From the NCBI GenBank assembly GCA_947176325.1, contig CAMWQD010000105.1:1-5090 (forward strand): 5,090 bases of DNA, read 5' to 3'. This stretch comes from an uncultured Bacteroidales bacterium. Its GTDB lineage: Bacteria > Bacteroidota > Bacteroidia > Bacteroidales > P3. This document shows, in pieces, positions 1-5,090 of the stretch. A program made the position numbers and the translations under genes. The notes beneath the pieces are model-generated. The model searched no databases, was not told the origin of the DNA, and was given only the letters and a program-made list of their open reading frames with translations. How positions within the stretch are numbered: position 1 is the first letter of the stretch; every line of letters begins with the position of its first letter.

Positions 1-525
1 GCAACGCCGGCACCGCTGGTGCGCACCGAAAGTATGCAATCCTCCCTCGCCGCCGCCAACGTTCCCGCCTTGACCATTTCGGCGAAGACAATTTTTCCCG
101 ACGACATTCAGGAAACTTTCGACAAACGTTTTCCAAAAGCCGAAAGAATCAAATATTTCCGCGACACCAACACCGACTATCGCGCCGTCTTCATCAATTT
201 CGGACAGAAAGCCGAAGCCGTGTTCCTGCACGACGGCACCCATATCACCACCGCTTTGTTTTTCGGCAAAAAGGACATTTCCTATCCTATCCGACAATAC
301 ATAGAAAGTCAGCCGAACAAGCCTAAATTCGTAACCGGCAAGCGTGTGGTTTACGAATCGCGCTACCGTCAGCGTTTCACCGCCGCCGAAAAACCGCAGA
401 ACTACTACGAAGTGGTGGTGTGGGAGAAAAACAAGGATAAATCGCGCGACTACTATCTGTTGCGCTTCGACCATAAAGGCCATTTCATTTCTTCGACACC
501 ATACGATTATGTGGGTTCGCGATAG
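1..525 (+). CDS. PepSY-like hypothetical protein, 3' part (5' end off the window)
   Basis: Function not recognised with certainty. The frame is open from base 1 to the TAG at 523-525, so the true start probably lies upstream. Internal candidates are GTG at 19 (168 residues) and ATG at 34, but neither gives a signal peptide and neither has a visible ribosome binding site. Numbered from the GTG, residues about 28-98 hold a segment with alternating aromatic and charged residues: a helix-like stretch ending in FPKAERIKYF, then Tyr-x-Ala-x-Phe strands, then HDG followed by a hydrophobic strand. This resembles the PepSY-like (BLIP-like) fold of small periplasmic Bacteroidota proteins. A second, similar strand-rich unit (about 103-160, with VVWEKN and YLLRFDHKGHF) follows, as expected for a tandem or two-lobed version. 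Such proteins are usually exported; here the signal peptide would be off the left edge. The 3' end overlaps the OstA-like gene by 17 bases, which suggests co-transcription and perhaps an envelope role. The family assignment is tentative; the coding call is firm. Confidence 0.72.
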   Translation, partial: ATPAPLVRTESMQSSLAAANVPALTISAKTIFPDDIQETFDKRFPKAERIKYFRDTNTDYRAVFINFGQKAEAVFLHDGTHITTALFFGKKDISYPIRQYIESQPNKPKFVTGKRVVYESRYRQRFTAAEKPQNYYEVVVWEKNKDKSRDYYLLRFDHKGHFISSTPYDYVGSR

Positions 526-2029
526 AATTTTCACCATACTTCTCAAAAGCACGCTGTGCCTGCTTCTGGCGGTTGTCGCGGCCCCCGTCCTGAAGGCGCA
601 GGGTTTTCAGGGAGACTCCATCGTCACCATACCCGGAAGACCCGGCATATACCGTCTTATCGGCCACGTGAAAATCGTGCACGCGGGCAACACCATTCTC
701 AGCAATTTCGCCGACTACGAACAGGCCACCGGTTCGTGCCAGGCCTACGGAGACTTGCGAATCCGCACCCGCGACGGCGTGCGTATCACGGGCGACGTGC
801 TCGACTACAACGGCCGCACGGGCTCGTATGTGGTGGACGGAAACGTGGTGCTCGACGACGGACGGATGACGATGAAAACCCCCTCCCTGCGCTTCGAGGG
901 CCGCGACAACACGGCACACTACACACAAGGCGGCGAGATGATTTCGGGACAGACCACCATGACCTCGCAAAGCGGTTACTACGAAAGCAAGAAAGAGCTC
1001 TTTCATTGTTTCGGCAATGTGGTGATTGTCAATCCCGACTACACCATTTGGACAGACACCCTGCATTACAGTCAGACTTCGGTGACGCAATTCCAAGGCA
1101 ACACCAACATCGAGACCACTTCCTACTATATGTTCGGACGCAAAGGCTGGTTCGACCAGGAGGGAGAGCGGGTGAGCCTGCAACACGACGCCTATGTCAA
1201 GAACCGGCAGTCGCAGATTCTCTACGGCGACAGCATCTACTACAATCTCGCCCTGCAGGATGGACAGGCTTTCCGCAACGTGCTTCTGCTGGATACGGCG
1301 CGGGGTTGCTGCATCCGCAGCGAATATGCCCGCAACAGCGAAACCGACGGGGAGGCCTTGTTCACGCAGTCGCCCCACGGACTGATGATAGAGGGCGACA
1401 CGATTTTCGTATCGGGCGACACCCTGTATATGACCTACGATTCCGCCCGCACCATGAAGGAAATCTTCGCCTACCACCACGTCAAGATTTTCCGCGAGGA
1501 TATGCAGGCGGTATGCGATTCGTTGGTCTATCATCACCGCGATTCGGTTATGTATATGTATCGCGAACCCATGCTGTGGCTGCAAGATTACCAGCTCGAT
1601 GCCGACACCGTGAAGCTGTGGCTGAGCGGCAACAAACCCTACAAGGCTTTGGCGCGCAACAACGTGTTCATCGTGAGCGAGGTTTCGGCTTCGCAAGGCT
1701 ATTACAACCAAGTGAAGGGCCGCTTCATGTGGGGATATTTCGACGACAGCGCGCATTTCCGCACGGCGCACGTGCACACCAAGGCGCAGTCGATTTATTA
1801 TGTATTGGACGACGAAAACGCCCTTATAGGCGTGAACAAGACCGAGAGCGAAAGCCTCAAGATGTATTTCCAAAACAACGAGATAGAGGGTGTGAACCTC
1901 ATCAAGCCCGTTTCGAGCACACTCTTTCAAGTGGAAGAACTTACCCAACGCCAAAGGCTCCTCCAAGGTTTCCGCTGGAAACCTTTCCGTCGCCCCCGCT
2001 CCAAATTCGACCTTTCGGAAAAATGGTAG
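509..2029 (+). CDS. OstA/LptA-like periplasmic protein (LPS transport-type)
   Basis: Predicted 506-residue exported protein of the OstA-like family, which includes LptA and the N-terminal domain of LptD and bridges the periplasm to carry lipopolysaccharide to the outer membrane. That role is inferred from family resemblance. The frame stays open upstream to 344, but ATG 509 is chosen because it is followed at once by a signal peptide: Arg4 and Arg6, a hydrophobic core at about 8-28, and probable cleavage after LKA at residue 30. The mature part is a run of short beta repeats of the jelly-roll type: GDVLDYN (95-101), GNVVL (111-115), GNVVIV followed by WTDTLHY (169-187), YGDSIYYN (239-246), GDTLYM (303-308), DSLVYHH (337-343) and DADTVKLWLSG (364-374). 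No C-terminal barrel like that of LptD is visible. The C-terminus is basic (about 481-498). Five cysteines remain after signal cleavage (77, 167, 267, 268, 336). It overlaps the preceding gene by 17 bases and ends 45 bases before pssA. Confident in the gene and family; the exact Lpt role is unproven. Confidence 0.88.
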   Translation: MWVRDRIFTILLKSTLCLLLAVVAAPVLKAQGFQGDSIVTIPGRPGIYRLIGHVKIVHAGNTILSNFADYEQATGSCQAYGDLRIRTRDGVRITGDVLDYNGRTGSYVVDGNVVLDDGRMTMKTPSLRFEGRDNTAHYTQGGEMISGQTTMTSQSGYYESKKELFHCFGNVVIVNPDYTIWTDTLHYSQTSVTQFQGNTNIETTSYYMFGRKGWFDQEGERVSLQHDAYVKNRQSQILYGDSIYYNLALQDGQAFRNVLLLDTARGCCIRSEYARNSETDGEALFTQSPHGLMIEGDTIFVSGDTLYMTYDSARTMKEIFAYHHVKIFREDMQAVCDSLVYHHRDSVMYMYREPMLWLQDYQLDADTVKLWLSGNKPYKALARNNVFIVSEVSASQGYYNQVKGRFMWGYFDDSAHFRTAHVHTKAQSIYYVLDDENALIGVNKTESESLKMYFQNNEIEGVNLIKPVSSTLFQVEELTQRQRLLQGFRWKPFRRPRSKFDLSEKW

Positions 2030-2074
2030 GCGGCCGGCGCTTTCATTTTCCCAAAATCCTTACCTTTGCTCCCT

Positions 2075-2779
2075 ATGCTCAAAAAAGAAATACCCAATAT
2101 ACTGACGCTTTGCAATCTGCTATGCGGATGCGCGTCGGTGGTGTGCACCTTCTCTTCCAATCTTTATTGGGCTTCGTGGTTCATAGGCATCGCCGCCGTC
2201 TTCGATTTGTTCGACGGCATGGTGGCGCGTATGCTCCGCGTGTCGGGAACTATGGGCACACAACTCGATTCGTTGGCCGATGTGGTGAGTTTCGGTGTGG
2301 CGCCCGCCGCCATCGCCTACAATATGCTCCGTAGCCAACTGCTCATGCCGAATGCGGTTTGTTTCATCGTGTTCATCATGGCCGCCGCTTCGGCCTACCG
2401 CCTGGCCCGTTTCAACACCGACCCCGCGCAGAAAGGAGCCTTTTTCGGAATGCCCACCCCCGCCAACGCCCTGTTTTGGGCGGCGCTCAACCTCTATTGG
2501 TTTCGGGAAGGCGTGGTGCTGAACGCCTGGTATCTGTTGGCTTTGGCGCTGTTGATGTCGTTTCTGCTCGTCTGCCGCCTGCGTATGTTCTCGTTCAAGG
2601 GCAAGGATTGGTCGTGGAAAGCCAAACGTTTCGTGTATATATACATGATTGTTTCCGTGATACTGCTCTTTGTCTTCGGCAGCCTCGGGTTGGCCGTGGA
2701 TGTGCTGCTCTATCCCTGTTTCTCGATTTTGCATTTCCGTTTGTCAGAAAATCCCGTGAACCATGAAATTCAGGGCTGA
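2075..2779 (+). CDS. pssA: CDP-diacylglycerol--serine O-phosphatidyltransferase
   Basis: Integral inner-membrane enzyme that makes phosphatidylserine and CMP from CDP-diacylglycerol and L-serine; phosphatidylserine is the precursor of phosphatidylethanolamine. The 234 residues carry the complete CDP-alcohol phosphotransferase signature: Asp44, Asp47-Gly48, Ala51-Arg52, Gly61, Asp65 and Asp69, with the standard x2, x8, x3 and x3 spacings. The aspartates bind metal and include the catalytic base. The serine-type subfamily is supported by the N-terminal IPNILTLCNLLCG, the YRLARFN segment (108-114) and GMPTP (125-129). Hydrophobic segments lie near 8-27, 31-46, 68-84, 93-109, 130-146, 151-167, 187-207 and 208-222, matching a small polytopic enzyme. 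The start is ATG 2075 rather than TTG 2066, because MLKKEIPNILT is the usual beginning of the family; no Shine-Dalgarno is seen. A decarboxylase partner (psd) is not in the window. The 3' end overlaps purS by 17 bases. Confidence 0.94.
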   Translation: MLKKEIPNILTLCNLLCGCASVVCTFSSNLYWASWFIGIAAVFDLFDGMVARMLRVSGTMGTQLDSLADVVSFGVAPAAIAYNMLRSQLLMPNAVCFIVFIMAAASAYRLARFNTDPAQKGAFFGMPTPANALFWAALNLYWFREGVVLNAWYLLALALLMSFLLVCRLRMFSFKGKDWSWKAKRFVYIYMIVSVILLFVFGSLGLAVDVLLYPCFSILHFRLSENPVNHEIQG

Positions 2780-3014
2780 AATCAACGTGATGCCGTTGGA
2801 GGCTCTGCTCGACCCGCAGGGAAGGGCTGTGCAAGCTTCCTTGCAGAAAATGGGGCTGGAGGGGATAGGAACCACCCGTGTGGGCAAACGCATCACCTTG
2901 GAGGTGGAAGCGTCTTCCGAAAAAGCGGCTTCGGCCACGGTGGAGAAAGCCTGCCGGGAACTGTTGCACAACCCCATTGTGGAAAGCTATGAATTTTCGC
3001 TCATCAAGATATAA
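2763..3014 (+). CDS. purS: Phosphoribosylformylglycinamidine synthase, PurS subunit
   Basis: Small (83-residue) subunit of the three-part FGAM synthase. In that complex PurL is the ATP-dependent amidotransferase, PurQ the glutaminase that supplies ammonia, and PurS the structural subunit that helps hold them together; the step converts FGAR to FGAM in cytoplasmic purine synthesis. Recognition rests on full-length similarity: an N-terminal strand, LDPQGRAV at 16-23, the second strand with VGKRITLEV (40-48), and the C-terminal LLHNPIVESYEF (67-78) leading to a short strand. The length is normal for the family. ATG 2763 lies inside the end of pssA, giving a 17-base overlap and implying translation coupled to pssA. 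Neither purQ nor purL is adjacent; dsbD follows 18 bases later. Bacteria with a long single-chain PurL do not need PurS, so its presence predicts a short PurL and a PurQ elsewhere in the genome. That prediction cannot be tested here. Confidence 0.93.
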   Translation: MKFRAEINVMPLEALLDPQGRAVQASLQKMGLEGIGTTRVGKRITLEVEASSEKAASATVEKACRELLHNPIVESYEFSLIKI

Positions 3015-3032
3015 TCATCATAATCTATAACC

Positions 3033-5081
3033 ATGAAAAAAGTATTGTTGATTTTGTGGGGTTCGCTCCTGCTTGCCTTTACCGGCATGGCACAGGAAAA
3101 CCCCGTGAAATGGAGCTGTTCGGTCAACTATCTGGACGGCGACCAAGCCGAATTGGTCATGAAAGCCGAAGTAGGCGGCGGGTATCACCTCTACTCGCAG
3201 TTTATGGACGCGGGCGGTCCTATGCCCACCATGTTCAACTATCCCCAATCCGCCGATTTCAAACTGAAGGGAAAGACCGTCGAAAGCCCCAAGCCGATTG
3301 AGGAAATCGATGAAACTTTCGGCACCAAGGTGAGCTTTTTCGCCAAGAACGCCGAATTCCGCCAAAAAATCACCATTCAAAGCGAAAAGGATTTCAAGAT
3401 TGCCGCCACGGTCGACTATCAGGTGTGCAACGATGAAACCTGCATTCCTTTCTCCGATATTGATTTGAACTTTTCGGTGAAAGGCGTGAAGAAAGCCGTG
3501 GCCGAAACCGCTGCCGCCGAGGTGGAAACGCCCGCCGAAGCTTCGGAAACGGTGCAGGAAGAAATCGTAGCGGTGGTGGCCGAAGTTGTTGAAGCCGCCG
3601 AAGAACCGGCCTCCGAAAAAGAATCCCTGTGGGGTTTCTTCATTCTGGCTATTCTGGCAGGTCTGGCCGCCGTGTTCACGCCCTGCGTGTTCCCCATGAT
3701 ACCCATGACGGTGTCGTTCTTCATGGATACCGACGAAGGCACCAGCCATAAGGCAGGCATTATCAAGGGAGCCATTTTCACCCTTTCCATCACCTTGATT
3801 TATACCTTGATTGGCGGTATCGTGGCCTTGACCAAGAGCGCCGATTTCGCCAACGTGCTCAGCACGCACTGGATTCCCAACCTCATTTTCTTCCTCTTGT
3901 TCGTCACCTTCGCCTTCTCGTTCTTCGGTCTGTTCGAAATCACCCTGCCCACGGGTCTTTCCAACAAAATGGACGCGAAAGCCGACAAGGGCGGCTATAT
4001 CTCGGCCTTCTTCATGGCTGCGGTTCTGTCTATCGTGTCTTTCTCCTGCACGGGGCCTTTCGTAGCCACCCTGCTGGTGGAGGCCGCCATGGGCACGTCG
4101 ATGCTGAAACCTCTGTTGGGTATGTTCTTCTTCGGCCTGGCTATGGGTCTGCCGTTCTTCATCCTCTCGCTCTTCCCCTCCCTGCTGGCCAAGATGCCCA
4201 AGAGCGGCGGTTGGCTCAACTCGGTGAAGGTGGTCTTCGCCTTTATCCTGTTGGCTTTCGGCATGAAGTTCCTGCTCAATATCGACCAAGTCTACGAATT
4301 GGGCATCTTTACCCGCGAGGTGTTCATCTCCATTTGGATGGTGATTTTCCTGCTCATGGGTCTCTATCTGTTGGGTAAAATCAAGTTCGCGCACGACTCC
4401 GACGTTCCCCATGTAGGCGTGTTCCGCCTTATTCTGGTCATCATTTCCTTCACCTTCGTGCTGTATCTGCTGCCCGGTCTGTTCGGAGCGCCCTTGAAGA
4501 TGATTTCGCCCCTGTTGCCTCCCACCACCACCCAACAGTTCGATTTGAGCCAAGGCGTGGCCGCATCCCCCGCAACGGGCGAAACCTACGCGGTTTCCGA
4601 TCAGGAACTGTGCTTCACGCCGCGCCATGCGGATCGTCTGCACCTGCCTTTCCAGCTGAAAGGCTATTTCGACTACGAAGAAGGTCTTGCCTGCGCCAAG
4701 GAACAGCAGAAGCCCGTGTTCATCGACTTCAAGGGCCATGCCTGCGCCAACTGCAAGAAAATGGAGAACGAAGTATGGTCGGATCCCCGTGTGCAGGCTT
4801 TGCTCAAGAAATATGTGATTGTTGCGATGTATTGCGACGACAAGGGTGAACTCCCCGAAAACGAATGGGTAACCTCCGTCATCGACGGCAAGGTGAAGAA
4901 GACCTTGGGCAAGAAGAACAGCGATTTTCAGGTAACGCGCTTCAAGACCAACACGCTTCCCTACTATCACTTGCTCGGCACCGACGGCACGCCGCTGGTG
5001 GAAAAGGGCTACGGCTACGACGGCAATGTGGAGGCTTTCATCGCCTACCTGCAGTCCGGCCTGGACGCTTTCAACAAGTAA
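3033..5081 (+). CDS. dsbD: Thiol:disulfide interchange protein DsbD, full three-domain form
   Basis: Inner-membrane reductase that passes electrons from cytoplasmic thioredoxin to periplasmic thiol proteins. The 682 residues contain every expected part. A signal peptide covers 1-20 (MKKVLLILWG onward, probable cut after GMA). The N-terminal periplasmic domain (about 22-150) has YHLYS at 51-55 and the redox pair Cys132/Cys137 in VCNDETC. An Ala/Glu/Val-rich linker covers about 153-198. The membrane domain (about 199-482) has eight hydrophobic segments and the two reactive cysteines, Cys218 in TPCVFPMIP and Cys339 in SFSCTGPF. A C-terminal thioredoxin-like domain (about 545-680) has Cys571-Ala-Asn-Cys574, the following KKMENEVW, and the probable cis-proline at Pro643 in LPYYHLL. 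Extra cysteines occur at 29, 527, 554 and 601. The start is the ATG directly before the signal peptide; the leader 3015-3032 is A/T-rich with no Shine-Dalgarno. It lies 18 bases after purS, probably in the same transcript. The substrate partners are unknown. Confidence 0.96.
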   Translation: MKKVLLILWGSLLLAFTGMAQENPVKWSCSVNYLDGDQAELVMKAEVGGGYHLYSQFMDAGGPMPTMFNYPQSADFKLKGKTVESPKPIEEIDETFGTKVSFFAKNAEFRQKITIQSEKDFKIAATVDYQVCNDETCIPFSDIDLNFSVKGVKKAVAETAAAEVETPAEASETVQEEIVAVVAEVVEAAEEPASEKESLWGFFILAILAGLAAVFTPCVFPMIPMTVSFFMDTDEGTSHKAGIIKGAIFTLSITLIYTLIGGIVALTKSADFANVLSTHWIPNLIFFLLFVTFAFSFFGLFEITLPTGLSNKMDAKADKGGYISAFFMAAVLSIVSFSCTGPFVATLLVEAAMGTSMLKPLLGMFFFGLAMGLPFFILSLFPSLLAKMPKSGGWLNSVKVVFAFILLAFGMKFLLNIDQVYELGIFTREVFISIWMVIFLLMGLYLLGKIKFAHDSDVPHVGVFRLILVIISFTFVLYLLPGLFGAPLKMISPLLPPTTTQQFDLSQGVAASPATGETYAVSDQELCFTPRHADRLHLPFQLKGYFDYEEGLACAKEQQKPVFIDFKGHACANCKKMENEVWSDPRVQALLKKYVIVAMYCDDKGELPENEWVTSVIDGKVKKTLGKKNSDFQVTRFKTNTLPYYHLLGTDGTPLVEKGYGYDGNVEAFIAYLQSGLDAFNK

Positions 5082-5090
5082 GAGGTTTTG

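Noticed and set aside
344..508. N-terminal extension of the OstA-like frame
   Set aside because: These 55 codons lie inside the preceding gene and encode Arg/Thr-rich sequence with no homology signal. Starting at ATG 509 puts a clear signal peptide at the N-terminus.
485..1966. A 493-residue open frame on the minus strand opposite the OstA-like gene
   Set aside because: Same codon-register shadow. The composition (Val, His, Ala, Arg-rich) shows no fold or motif, and the plus strand has a signal peptide and family repeats.
2066..2074. TTG start for pssA, three codons earlier
   Set aside because: The ATG at 2075 gives the usual family N-terminus, and TTG is a rarer start with no ribosome binding site to favour it.
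2030..2074. Possible terminator between the OstA-like gene and pssA
   Set aside because: The G+C-rich GGCCGGCGC stretch does not form a convincing stem followed by a T-run; the later T-rich piece is not adjacent to a hairpin.
556..2334. A 592-residue plus-strand open frame in another phase, running from the OstA-like gene into pssA
   Set aside because: Its translation is Arg, His, Gly and Pro-rich low-quality sequence typical of a shifted frame in G+C-rich DNA, and it crosses two well-supported genes.
3535..3546. Perfect 12-base palindrome CCGAAGCTTCGG
   Set aside because: It lies within the Ala/Glu-rich linker codons of dsbD, has no flanking extension or U-tract, and is expected by chance in this repetitive composition.
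3018..4970. A 650-residue open frame on the minus strand opposite dsbD
   Set aside because: It is in exact codon register with dsbD and exists because dsbD lacks TTA, CTA and TCA codons. Its translation is rich in His, Gly, Glu and Gln with no recognisable domain, while the plus strand encodes a complete DsbD.

Overview
The window is a compact, single-strand (+) stretch of a bacterial chromosome. It most resembles a member of the Bacteroidota, probably Bacteroidales-like. Three things suggest this. The OstA/LptA-like protein and the DsbD are of the types common in that phylum. None of the four visible start codons has a Shine-Dalgarno-like purine run in front of it. The short leader before the last gene is A/T-rich. 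The lineage is an inference; no rRNA or other marker is present. By eye the coding DNA is slightly G+C-rich.

Layout, left to right: (1) the 3' part of a gene for a small, probably exported, PepSY-like protein of unknown function (1-525, frame open to the left edge); (2) an OstA/LptA-like periplasmic protein, presumably for LPS transport, overlapping the first gene by 17 bases (509-2029); (3) after a 45-base gap, pssA, phosphatidylserine synthase (2075-2779); (4) purS, a small subunit of FGAM synthase for purine synthesis, overlapping pssA by 17 bases (2763-3014); (5) after 18 bases, dsbD, a full-length transmembrane thiol-disulfide reductase (3033-5081). Nine bases follow before the window ends. 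There is no gene-free stretch longer than 45 bases, and no tRNA, rRNA, CRISPR, insertion sequence or convincing terminator was seen.

The tight spacing suggests one transcription unit, or at most two. Most of it concerns the cell envelope: outer-membrane LPS handling (OstA-like), inner-membrane phospholipid synthesis (PssA) and periplasmic redox supply (DsbD). PurS is the outsider, since its partners PurL and PurQ are not next to it. I see no novel defence, mobile or secondary-metabolite system. This is essentially ordinary housekeeping DNA with a few points worth checking: the stranded purS, the extra cysteines in DsbD and the OstA-like protein, and a strong avoidance of TTA, CTA and TCA codons that creates long antisense open frames.
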